From Macrostomum hystrix (taxonomy: Eukaryota > Platyhelminthes > Macrostomidae), in assembly GCA_950097015.1 (NCBI GenBank), contig CATNEN010000025.1, positions 3,635,001-3,699,000 of the forward strand: DNA of 64,000 nt, written 5' to 3'. The notes beneath the pieces are model-generated. The model was not told the DNA's origin. It searched no databases and saw nothing but the letters and a program-made list of their open reading frames with translations. How positions within the stretch are numbered: the stretch's first letter is position 1; every line of letters begins with the position of its first letter. Both the position numbers and the translations under genes were made by a program. Shown one piece after another: positions 32,601-42,111 of this stretch.

Positions 32601-35600
32601 CTAGAAGACCAGCTGAAGTTATTTTTGCAACAGAAGAATGAGCAGCCTCGAAATCGAAACCAAAGCATGACACTAGAAAGTCGAATTGGCCGCGAGATTG
32701 AGTTCCTCCGTATTGCACAGCAACGAGGCACTTTGCTCACGCAACTATACCAAGGACTTCAGCTAATTCCACCTACAAGTGTCGAGGCTGAACGTGCGTT
32801 TTCTGCAAGTGGATCTTTCCTGTCGAAAGTGCGATCTCGACTGACTGACACTACACTGTCAAGGCTCGTCATGCTCCGCCATTACTTTTTAAAGCGTGAA
32901 AGGGACACATGATTGCATTGCATTCACATTTCCCTCCCTGTATTGTCAAACATTTCAAGGACTTATGGAAGTGAAATTAAGTTAAAAGTCAATTGTCCTA
33001 GAATAGGACATGAGTCACATGACCATATTAGAGTTGGATTACTAAGAAAAGACTGAAGAGTGAAAGAGTTTTGAGAAGTTGACAATAAGAAGAGATACAT
33101 TTAGATTGAGCAGGATAATGACAGCAGATGAGATAAGTTGAGTGGAATAGTGTGGAAAAATGATAGAGTAGAGTAGAAGATATGGAAGTAGCTAAACTCC
33201 TATACACATGCACTTCGAGTTCGAGTAGAGTAGAAACTAGTTTGTAGCTTGAAGCCTGCAGGGTTTGTTGCGCAATTTTTTACGACAAAATTGTCTTTGT
33301 GTCTGTGTCTGGTCTTTTTCTTTATCTTGTTTTTTGTTTGCTTGCGCCAATTCCAATGCCAAATGCCGAATAATTTTTGAAGAAAAAAACATGACTGTCT
33401 GAAATGTGAGAATGCTGGCTGATGCCAATTGCCAAGTTGCCAACGAATTAAGAGAATGAAATGACAATAAAGCACGTCACTGACATTATTAGTCAGATTC
33501 GTGCCTCGTGTTTATTATAACTTATTAATTTATTCAATAGTATTATGCTTCGCAAATTATAATATTAAACAGCAACAGCAAGTCAAAGCCTTCAAGGGTC
33601 AAACAAAGCAGGGGGAAACAAATGACAAATATGTAAAAGAGGTATCTAGCATGCATTTTAAAGCCGCAAGTTCATTTGTTATTTGTTTACGAAATTGACG
33701 CACAAACCGGTTTTTAAAAACCGGTTTCCTGAAAAATACGGTTTTTAAAACCGGTTAACCGGTTCTCAAAAGAGCACGGTTTTTGGCATCCCTACCGGAG
33801 AGCCCTGCGCACTGGGACGCCACCGCACTCACCGCACTCAGTCTCAGTGCTGCTTGGGGGCCAGTAGACAGTCTAGGGGTTTGGGCTGTGTACATTCACG
33901 GCTTGAAATACAATGTACAGTCTGGGGCTTCGGCGCCCGGGGAAGGGAGGGGGTGGCTGTAATAAAATTTGGCCCGCAGAGTGGCGGAGGGGAGTTGGGG
34001 TGGCTGTCCTCTGAAAACAAAAAGTGACTCACTTTGAGATGATGCAGCTTTGCTCTGGATTGAGTAGAGATGTTCAAAATTGACAGCATTGTTGGAAAAC
34101 ATGTAAAGTGTAAGTGGATCAAATTTGGAGAAAATCTGACAAAGTGGGGCGACGATATGTCGAATTGAGTGATTTTTTGACGATTTTTGAGCAGTTTTTT
34201 GCACTTTTGAGCAGGAAGGAAATGATTTTTCGGGAATTTGAGTAGCCTATTGCACTCAGCGTAGGTGGTTTTAGGTATGTGCAAAGTTTGGTGCGATTTG
34301 GTTGAGCGGTTTCGGCGTCTATAAAGACAAAAGGTTGCACACAGACAGACAGACAGACAGACAGAGTTTTCACTTTTATATATATAGATTTTAGCCAGCG
34401 AGGAGACAATACACACACGCATACACATACAGATCTGCGATGGGCTACATCGAGGGGAGGGTTGAAGGGGAATGAAAAAAAAGAATGAAAATATTTTCAT
34501 TCGAGTATGAAAAAACGCGAGTTTAATTGTTTTAATGTAGCTAAATATGAAAGTTAGCAAGTTTATGACAAAAATTGGAGACTCACTAAATCAATTCTAA
34601 GTCCAATCTGACTCACCGTGAAATCGAGTTTCCATTTCACACAGGCAATCGTTTGATGGAAGCGATTCCTAATACATTATTATTAGTTTATCTTCATTAA
34701 TCATTATACTCATCTATACTCAGAAATCATAAATTATTCACTTACCAATAATCGGACCAATTTTACGTTCTGATCGTAATGAATAACTGGATTTTACTAA
34801 TTAGAATCTAATTAACAGCTTTTAAATTTGCTGGTGTGTCAGACAAATCCAACAGATCCAAATCATTAGACAGAGCTTACTTAAAGAAAGGCCCATACGG
34901 CTTTTTATCACAGAAAAACACTCCGTTACAGGCTATCATGTTACTGGAGCATTTTCACCAAAAATTGTAGGTTTTCAAAACTCCCGAAAAAAGAAAAATG
35001 TTGTAATTGATATTTTTGGTAGAAAGCCTACTGAAACTAAGGTACGAATCCTTGAAATTACTTGCATAATGCCACAAGTTGATGAAAAGTCTGTTATTGA
35101 TTTAATTCAATGTGAAATTATGGTTCTAGACATGGACTCTTGCAGAAAGTCTTGCCGGTTAATGGCCATTGATGAATTCAGGGTGTCCGCGCAAAATTCA
35201 ATATCAATTTCCAGGTTTTTCCAGGTTCAAATAAGTCGAGCGTAAAGCTCCAGGTTGCTACCTGATGGAGCTTTATAAAATGAAACGTATGTACGCAGCG
35301 ATGTTTCTTGATTTAGTGTTTCCTACTACGAACTATGTATTATATTTCATAGTAAAAATGGGCCACTGTCAATGAGCAATCAACGAAAAGAAAAAGGGGA
35401 CATGATCCGAAAAGATATGCAAAATTCAGTTTAGCAAAGTTGCCACGTACTGTAGCAGCTCGTATCAGTACTGCAGGGCATTACGGATCACCGATTTAGC
35501 TAAATTTTGCCGGTTTAAAATTGCAGGTCCATTTTTGCCATTTTCGACACTTTTTGAGCAAGGTTCAAAAAACAGAGATAGGCAAAATACACTACACAAT

Positions 35601-38600
35601 GTAAATGAATGGAAATCACGAAACTCATGAAAAATGTGAAGCTAAGTGACACTATAAGTGGAAATAAAAGCTTGTCCTTTCTTTTGAGTATCTGTATTTT
35701 TGGATAAATTGTAAAAACGAAGAATATAGCTTTAGCTAGCTTTTATGCATCAGCACATGTATAGTATTATGTACATTATTACCATCAATTATGGTTGTTT
35801 GCCGAAACAAAAACATAAATAGTACAGGAAATTATTAAAATATATAATATATTCATATCCAGCAGAATTGCAATATGGTAAGCATGAGGCATCACTTAAT
35901 TAAAATGCTTCGTGTTATAAAAAACATTAATTACGAATAGAATCGCCACTCTTGAATCAATTTAGTGCAGTACGAAAATATGAAGCCTAATTGAGTCTGA
36001 TTGCTTGTGACTGCTTGAACATGCAGATTTCAACACTTAAAGTGAGATAAAATCGTGTGATCTTTTCAACGTGTTCTAAAAAGCACTTTTTAGACAAAAC
36101 TGAAAAGTTATTGATTATATTATTCGAAAGTGCAATTTGAGTTGTTTCAAATAGCCAAAATGATGCAATATATAAACGAAATTTCATAGAAAGAGTTTGC
36201 AACTACTAAAATTCAACAGTTCTGCTGCACTGCTTACATCTTATATGCCTAACAACAATACACAATACTAGCAGGTTCTTTATAAAAACACTTGATTTTT
36301 ATGACTTTTCTATATATACACGAGTTGTACTGGACCATTATATCGTGATCAGAAAATTGCGCAAGGTATAAAAGGGTAGGTGGAAAAATATTTTGGCTAA
36401 TAATAATTTTCAAATAAAAATACGAAAATGCTGTTGCAACATAGGCACAAAAATTGGAGTACACAATGATACATTAAGTAGCAGAATTTGCCACAAACAA
36501 AAGCATAGCTTAAGTGTTCAAAAATAAGACTTAGCAGTTTTTCATCACCCAATTATTGTGGCAAGGTGCTTTAGAAAATTCTAAGTGAGTGACATGTGTA
36601 ATCAAACTGTGGAATCAGGCAGATCCATATATGATAGACGTTTGAGTGCAAACCCGTACAACAAACCGACGTGGGCCGACGTTTCTAACATTTCCGACGT
36701 CTACTATAATGTCGCTGTAGCAATATTTTCTTGTATCTCCCGGCCTCCAACTGACCTTCAGAGGTTCAAAGGTCCGCTAGATATCAGGAGATATAAAAAT
36801 TGTCAGGAGATAAATAGAAAATCGTTATGTTACAGCGACATCGGCCGATGTCGAAAAAGTCGCCTTTTTCGCTGCTGCCACTTCGCCAGTGCCATTCGTA
36901 GGCATTTTCTTGGACCGCTGACTACCGGCGGCTGTCTCAGCTGGCCGCTTCTTCGCTGCTGCCACTTCGCCAGTGCCATTCGTAGGCATTTTCTTGGACC
37001 GCTGACTACCGGCGGCTGTCTCAGCTGGCCGCTTCTTCGATGCTGCCACTTCGCCAGTGCCATTCGTAGGCATTTTCTTAGACCGCTGACTACCGACAGC
37101 TGCTTCAGTCTGGCGAGATACTGGATTTCAAACAAAAGCAAGGAATGCCTCTGGTCCAACAATTTCCGGTTGCTGCATGTTTGCCAGACCAGAGATAATG
37201 CCACCAATCGCGAATCGTGCGGTCATGCTCATTGACTTCATAGTGGCCTGATATGATTGGCGAGCGACATTGGGCTTATGGCACAACCGGATCACAACCT
37301 TTTTTTGATTTTCGTCCAGATACGTAGCCGAGTATGTTTCGATAAATTTACGGTAGGTCGTATTAGTATCCTGCTCGATGTCCGGATTTTTGGCTCGCTC
37401 TCTGGTCCACACCCTGGCAAAGCCACCCGTGCCGAACGGGAAGAGTTTATCAGATGGTGACGCCGTCTTCGCTCTTTCCTGAATATAAAGTTCAAGAATT
37501 TCGACGACACTATCAGCCGCAACTCTCCAGGCACCATAAATGTTTGATGTCTTGTGCTCTTTGACAAAAAGTTCTCCCTCTTTATCATTCAGCCACTCGA
37601 GACCTTCTATGGTTGCATTTGTTATAATATCTGGCCTATTGGCGTTGTCATTAGAGAAGCACATGGCAGCAGAAATGCTAACTATGACGTCGTTGGATAA
37701 AATTTTGGATTTGGCGGCCAATTCAGCCTTGGAAATGAGTAACCGAACATGCGAGTGCAGACTTTCCACTTCATCCAGCTTAAGCAATTGTTTGTCTAGT
37801 ACGTTGCGCAATCTGGCATCATTCGACCGACTAACTTTAAGGCCATACGCCTTATCCGCTTTAAGCGCTCTTCGAATTCCATCAGATAACATTTAAGGCC
37901 TAAATTTCGAAGCTCAACAAGACGGCGTGCTCGGAAAAAAGATACCAAATGCGTTAACGCGTTAATACACGAACGACCCGCAGACTTATTTCGCTTTGAG
38001 TCCTCTTCAACGAAAGCGCTAACTTTATCTCGAAATTATTCAGTCAAAATTGAAAGCAGGTCTCTTAGTTCGCAAGCCTTAGTTAGTCTCGAAAGAGCGC
38101 CAACATTTTTTGGATAGACGACGCCTTCAGAGCGCCACCTTCCCACGTTGCCAGCTATTTGCCTAAAGTTCGTCTTCTAGCAGGCTAACATCTTTTTTGC
38201 TTCGATTGATGCTTCAAGGGCTTGAAATTTTTCGAAAGCCTTCTTGGCCGCATCTTCTCCAGGTTTATAATAATGGTACCGTACTCTATGAGCGGTCATT
38301 GACCGCTTCTCGAAGAGCACACCACATTCAGGAAACTTGATTTTTCGAATCGAGTCGTCTGCAATCTCTTGTTGGTTGAATACCTTAACCTCTGTCACCA
38401 GATCGTCCATATTTTTGAGCCCAGGATGTCCTTGTGGCTCTCACGCAAATGTTGGCGAATCCGGGAATTATAAATTCTGGATATGAATTCTGGATTCTGG
38501 ATATAAGGACTGGATATGAAGCCAGGTCTTCTCTTTCTTGCACCAACCCACTCCCAACATGTACAAACAACGCACACACTCACCCTATCTCAAACCCTTC

Positions 38601-39664
38601 ATTGCAACCCTAGGTGGCCTGTTCTTTTCTATACTTTGCCTCAAGGCGAGTTAACTTTAACACACTTGAAGCCGATGTCGACAGCTTTGAAAACATAAAG
38701 AAAATATTATTCGCTTGCATCAGTTCAACATTCTCTGAACTGCGGATGCCACTCGTAATATTTTTTATTTTGGGAATTCTTCTGCAAGTGCAATTATTTA
38801 GTCCGCCAAACAGAGCCAAACTTGCAACAGAGACCCACTACCAACAGAGACAACCCACTTCTACATGTAACAGTACACCACTATGAGTAATGAGCAGCGC
38901 GTTTTTTGTTTGTACACATGATAGAATTAGAGTTATGCTCGCAACACACGAAGTGCCATACACCTTTTTTTGTGGATTAGTTTGACGGGTAAAAAATTCC
39001 ACCTAATCTGCGGTGGTGTATACGAGATGGCACAACTCGTATAAAGTAAATCACTGTTTAAAAGTCACCATGCTTTAGATACTGCTTACCAGTAGTCAGA
39101 TAGACACAGCAAACCTTTTATTTAAATCTGTACAAAAAGGAAGGCTGCAATACCTGTCTTGACCTAAATCCTCGAGTGTAAAAAAAAGCTCGAGCTAGGC
39201 GTGGAGGAATTATACATGCGGTGAATCAGCCTAATCAGGTGCAGACAGAAACACACGCTCACACACACACACATCTGGCCTAGAGGTTGATGTAAGTATG
39301 GGCGTAAATTGCACGTCAAGCCCCCTGAGTAGCATTTTAAAATGATTGTGGCCTAGCCGCGAATTCCATCTGTCACTCTTGATTTCTGTGATTTTCTCAT
39401 CATTCTGAGATTTTGCCCACCTAAAAAACGCAGGTGTTCAGCGTCCCAGTCATCGGCCTGCACGTCGCCATCGGCTACTTCCTGTTTATGAAATGGCGCA
39501 AATCGACGGGCGCTCTGGATCACGAATTTCATCGCGGCGAATGCGGCCACTCCTACAGGACCGAGCAGACCACGACTTCGACCGCTGTGGGCGGCGGCGG
39601 CGGCGGTGCCAACCCCGGCTCGGACTATCGCGTCGAGGCACCGCCGGCCTACGGCAATTATTGA
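26665..39664 (+). CDS. Four-helix membrane protein (MARVEL-like), three exons
   Basis: Exon 1 is 26665-26955, exon 2 is 27047-27145 and exon 3 is 39434-39664. All introns are phase 0 with GTGAGT donors and CAG acceptors. The 206-residue protein has four hydrophobic segments: about 31-55 (IMGILMIVASVMGIILIICG), 58-85, 98-119 (MLIYLLVVIVLAIIALIVAA) and 131-150 (VFSVPVIGLHVAIGYFLF). The N-terminus is short and Thr-rich. The 55-residue C-terminal tail has a Gly run and ends PPAYGNY; the PPAY is a PPxY motif that WW-domain (NEDD4-type) proteins bind. No named family can be assigned. The topology fits MARVEL or other small tetraspan proteins of the plasma membrane. Intron 2 is 12,288 bases long and full of transposons. 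AATAAA at 40232-40237 may be its polyadenylation signal. Confidence 0.85.
27677..27968. mobile_element. hAT-type MITE, 292 bp, 8-bp target duplication
   Basis: It begins CAGTGGCAGATCCAGG and ends with the imperfect inverse (CTAAATCTGCCTCTG). It is flanked on both sides by TATACAGT (27669-27676 and 27969-27976). The interior holds five to six copies of a 20-bp unit (gccagcggctgaaaaagggg). No coding capacity. Confidence 0.92.
28121..29144 (-). pseudogene. Helitron PIF1-like helicase, C-terminal half
   Basis: An open frame of about 340 codons carries helicase motif III (LLLSGDFRQTLPVIPRG), followed by LKSSHLWPSVVKLHLRTNMR, LNAPRLCNGTRLIV, motif V (MTINKAQGQSL) and motif VI (QLCVACSRVG). These are the Pif1/RecD-like helicase motifs of Helitron RepHel proteins. 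Walker A and B motifs are missing. The frame is cut at 29144 by the hAT insertion, and a few codons continue beyond it (33803 onward, minus strand) before the Helitron 5' noncoding part. The rest was lost by deletion before the hAT arrived. Confidence 0.85.
29145..33794 (+). mobile_element. hAT transposon, apparently intact, 8-bp target duplication
   Basis: Terminal inverted repeats begin TAGGGATGCCAA, and the reverse complement TTGGCATCCCTA ends at 33794. Both are followed inward by ACCGGTTT/AACCGGTT motifs. The 8-bp target duplication is CCGGAGAG (29137-29144 and 33795-33802). The element interrupts the Helitron helicase gene, so it is younger than the Helitron. It holds one transposase gene in the middle, with about 1.7 kb of noncoding leader and 0.9 kb of trailer. 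Confidence 0.95.
30828..32912 (+). CDS. hAT transposase, full length
   Basis: An intact frame of 694 codons starts at an ATG 40 bases after an AG (30790) that may be a splice acceptor. Residues 7-48 form a BED zinc finger (CNICKTTIQ with Cys pair, HAHLKKLH with His pair). The RNase H-like core shows TLDEWTG (first Asp), CTTDGASVM (second Asp), CFAHAIHLAV and LDCRTRWNSLL. An insertion domain follows. The C-terminal hATC dimerisation region is PPTSVEAERAFSASGSFLSKVRSRL, containing the catalytic Glu in EAERAFS. It excises and reinserts the element by the hairpin pathway of hAT enzymes. All key residues are present and there is no frame break. AATAAA lies at 33466-33471. Confidence 0.93.
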   Translation: MSSLPKSSIWTNFQRISEKQASCNICKTTIQTKGGSTSAMHAHLKKLHDIKLPVSGTNTKSGNSRMPRATSSISQPLQDSQAAPTATAAAGPVVQAALAGPTPAKQSKIVEFLSRKPVDDNAIFARMVAKDGIAFRLFVTSEDIRSGLQARGVHVPKSRETIKARVMLFADSVEAEIKTDLCARRKCGERFALTLDEWTGINNRRYMNVNIHLANRSHHNLGLVRVHGSMNAEACLQLVTEHVSKFGVDVTKDIIACTTDGASVMVKFGRLIHAEHHLCFAHAIHLAVSDVLYCPVATAVTSTVSVSDVEADACDDAEVAMLWDLSDEGTDGNAMQLNPTIQELIVKVRDVVKCFRGKPVRNDTLQSFVKASHGSELSLILDCRTRWNSLLSMVDRFLLLLKPIQRALLQLDLEFPLDRQDIARLNEINQALKPVELIVKTLCQRDCTIVTAINAVEFAILKLSSQESDPAQDLSSSLKLRIQERSGPIVTAAKFLFQYGATDSKSELNAVKYTLIALAKKLELCAQPEDNADQTASESGAAAAGLNMNLELSTRSEELAASSLPAPVAACSRPAEAIDSNRANQQEVCIGLEDQLKLFLQQKNEQPRNRNQSMTLESRIGREIEFLRIAQQRGTLLTQLYQGLQLIPPTSVEAERAFSASGSFLSKVRSRLTDTTLSRLVMLRHYFLKRERDT
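34400..36580. other. Intron sequence with one coding remnant
   Basis: Mostly AT-rich, without genes. Between 34827 and 35150 (plus strand) two overlapping frames read as protein-like sequence: FAGVSDKSNRSKSLDRAY, then after a frameshift GRKPTETKVRILEITC. This suggests a decayed transposon protein of unrecognised family. Around 35195-35235 and 35490-35580 there are ccaggtttttccagg and related motifs, possibly a MITE. Confidence 0.5.
36700..36865. repeat. Imperfect inverted repeat, MITE-like
   Basis: Arms around gtcgctgtagcaat...tatctcc (36712-36740) and ggagata...gttacagcgac (36787-36841) pair with about 45 bases between. Sequence of the same family (gccgacatcgctgtaatg...cctatctccc) occurs inside the hAT element near 29717-29768. 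Confidence 0.55.
36868..37127 (-). repeat. 84-bp tandem repeat (3 copies)
   Basis: Three copies of an 84-bp unit encode a 28-residue Lys/Ala-rich repeat (KKMPTNGTGEVAASKKRPAE region) on the minus strand. It lies directly after the tyrosine recombinase remnant and may be its C-terminal tail, joined by a shift or an intron (acceptor-like CGCCAG at about 37110). Confidence 0.8.
37128..38410 (-). pseudogene. Second tyrosine-recombinase-like gene, decayed
   Basis: The N-terminal block (38410-38177) has a zinc-finger-like segment (FPECGVLFEKRSMTAHRVRYH) with one Cys lost, then a Lys-rich helix. The middle block (about 38150-37895) reads GRWRSEGVVYPKNVGALSRL and SAFVEEDSKRNKSAGRSC, interrupted by a TAA near 38040. 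It fits a core-binding domain. The last block (37892-37128) is the catalytic region: ELFVKEHKTSNIYGAW (the beta-strand Lys), SDKLFPFGTGGFARVW, TYRKFIETYSATY (HxxR box position), and RLCHKPNVARQSYQATM (His and candidate Tyr). The layout is that of phage-integrase-like recombinases of invertebrate transposons, but it is only distantly similar to the Crypton at 17860-19251. Assignment to a named family is not possible by eye. Confidence 0.55.
38411..39433. other. End of tetraspan intron 2, no gene seen
   Basis: Mixed-composition DNA with a short CA run (39255-39275). The CAG acceptor of exon 3 is at 39431-39433. Confidence 0.6.
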
Positions 39665-40680
39665 TCTTTCGTCGAATTACTTTATAAAGTTAAGGGCTTC
39701 AAATCCTGACAATTTTGTTTGGAAAGTTCAGCTTCTCTCCGTCTTGCAAGTATGATAAAAAGTTCTGACCTGACCCTTCAAGTTTGTTGATTTTGTCCTA
39801 CAGTTTTCCAATTATTTATTCCGATGCAAAATATACCCGCTTTATTTTTATATCTTGTGAAATATCCCATTCAGTTAGCTAACTTTTTCACTTAACCAAT
39901 TAGGCCCATTCAACTAGTTATTCCCTTAGTTTGTCTATTATCCCATCTAGGTTGAAAATTATCCCACCTCAGTTTGATTATTATCCGATTAAGTTTAAAA
40001 CCCCCTCCATTAGGCTAATTATTCTATTTTGGTTAGTTAGTTCTACTCCCTGCGTTTTGCGCAATTATCCCCTCCGCTAAGCCTATTATCCCATTCAGGT
40101 GGCAAATTATCATCAATCGGTTAGCTAATTGTCACTCATTTTTATAAAACTTCAAAAACTCAACACACCAATTTCTATATATACTGTCCCTCAAGTTATT
40201 TATAATCAGCTGCGCTGTGTTTTCCAGTGTAAATAAAAACTTATATTTTGTGCCTCAATAAGTGAGTCCACAGCACTAATACGTATTTATTCTGCAATCG
40301 TGTTACACTGTGGCGTCTTCTTAAGAGACAAGTCTACAGATTATTTATGATTGGTCTGATTTCATGGCACAAGTTGATGCTTACTGGATTACATTGCTTC
40401 TGTGACCATTTTATCAGAAACACATTTTTATTGCGCATTAAAATAATATTCCATTTTTTATTCAGAATCTCTTTACGAAATTTTTGACGTCCTAACAACA
40501 GCTTGGCCAATTTTTATTGTTATCTAATTTTTTTTCCTGTCTATTTCGACCATAAACATATTGGTTTTCGAAATCATTGTACTAAAATTTCATAAAAACT
40601 ACTCGTTCATTCTAACTAGCATAGAAAAGCTTTACAATGTGTTAGAAACTTATTTTTACACCATTCTATTGCCACTAGGC
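39665..40680. other. 3' flank of the tetraspan gene
   Basis: AT-rich. Loose repeats of attatcccat/attatccc between 39860 and 40130, with AATAAA at 40232-40237. No other gene is seen. Confidence 0.6.
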
Positions 40681-40687
40681 CATTCTC

Positions 40688-41800
40688 TGCTGGGTGAGTG
40701 GATGGATAGCTTGGTGAGTGAATGGATAGCTTGGTGAGTGAATGGATAGCTTGGTGAGTGAGTGGATAGCTTGGTGAGTGAATGGATAGCTTGGTGAGTG
40801 AATGGATAGCTTGGTGAGTGAATGGATAGCTTGGTGAGTGAATGGATAGCTTGGTGAGTGAATGGATAGCTTGGTGAGTGAATGGATAGCTGGGTGAGTG
40901 AATGGATAGCTGCTGGGTTATTGAATGGATAGCTGGGTGAGTGAATGGATAGCTGCTGGGTTATTGAATGGATAGCTGGGTGAGTGAATGGATAGCTGGG
41001 TGAGTAAATGGATAGCTGGGTGAGTGAATGGATAGCTGCTGGGTTAGTGAATGGATAGCTGGGTGAGTGAATGGATAGCTGGGTGAGTAAATGGATAGCT
41101 GGGTGAGTGGATGGATAGTTGGGTGAGTGGATGGATAGCTTGGTGAGTGGATGGATAGCTGGGTGAGTGGATGGATAGCTTGGTGAGTGGATGGATAGCT
41201 GGGTGAGTGGATGGATAGTTGGGTGAGTGGATGGGATAGCTTGGTGAGTGGATGGATAGCTTGGTGAGTGGATGGATAGTTGGGTGAGTGGATGGATAGC
41301 TTGGTGAGTGGATGGATAGTTGGGTCAGTGGATGGATAGCTTGGTGAGTGGATGGATAGCTTGGTGAGTGGATGGATAGCTGGGTCAGTGGATGGATAGC
41401 TTGGTGAGTGGATGGATAGTTGGGTCAGTGGATGGATAGCTTGGTGAGTGGATGGATAGCTGGGTGAGTGGATGGATAGCTTGGTGAGTGGATGGATGGT
41501 TAAATGAGTGGATGGATAGTTGGGTGAGTGAATAGGTGGTTAAATGAGTGGATGGATAGTTGGGTGAATGAATGGATAGCTAGGTGAGTGGATGGATAGT
41601 TGGGTGAGTGAATAGGTGGTTAAATGAGTGGATGGATAGTTGGGTGAGTGAATAGGTGGTTAAATGAGTGGATGGATAGTTGGGTGAATAAATGGATAGC
41701 TAGGTGAGTGGATGGATAGTTGGGTGAGTGAATAGGTGGTTAAATGAGTGGATGGATAGTTAGGTGAGTGGATGGATGGGTGGGCGAGTGAATGTACGGT
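40688..41800 (+). repeat. 20-bp minisatellite, about 55 copies
   Basis: Unit ggtgagtgaatggatagctt with variants (gggtgagtgg, gggttattga, ggtggttaaa). The right third is more diverged and shows longer composite units (41515-41770). Confidence 0.95.
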
Positions 41801-42111
41801 TGTGTGAGTAGCTCGTAGTTCGGCAAAATAGGCACAATCGAATTCACTCTACATATAATTATTAACGTTCCAGTGATTTCAGCTAGACATGTTTTTTTTC
41901 TAATTGCTTGAACTTTTTACTTTTAAATACGCTTCGCAAATGATCTGTGCGCAAAAAATGTTAATGACTTTTCATTCTGCGGTCCAGAAGAACTAAGAAA
42001 TATACTACGGGGCGAAAGTTTTTCATCTTAAACCCATTAATTAAAATAATACCCGCTCATACCTTCAGTTTCAGTGCTTACAGCATGTGTAAATTACAAT
42101 TTGACAATTAC

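Larger units (their letters stand above)
27440..34388 (-). mobile_element. Helitron remnant with nested insertions
   Basis: On the minus strand the left end is TCTATATATATAAAAGTG (34388), followed by CTGTCTGTCTG repeats. The right end is a TGCCC/GGGCA hairpin (27470-27451) followed by AAAAAAGCTAG ending at 27440. Flanks are A before TC and T after CTAG, as expected for insertion between A and T. The only coding sequence is the C-terminal half of a PIF1-like helicase. After removing the nested hAT (4650 bp) and MITE (292 bp), about 2.0 kb remains. The Rep domain and helicase N-terminus are gone, so it is an internally deleted copy. It sits in intron 2 of the tetraspan gene, antisense to it. 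Confidence 0.8.
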
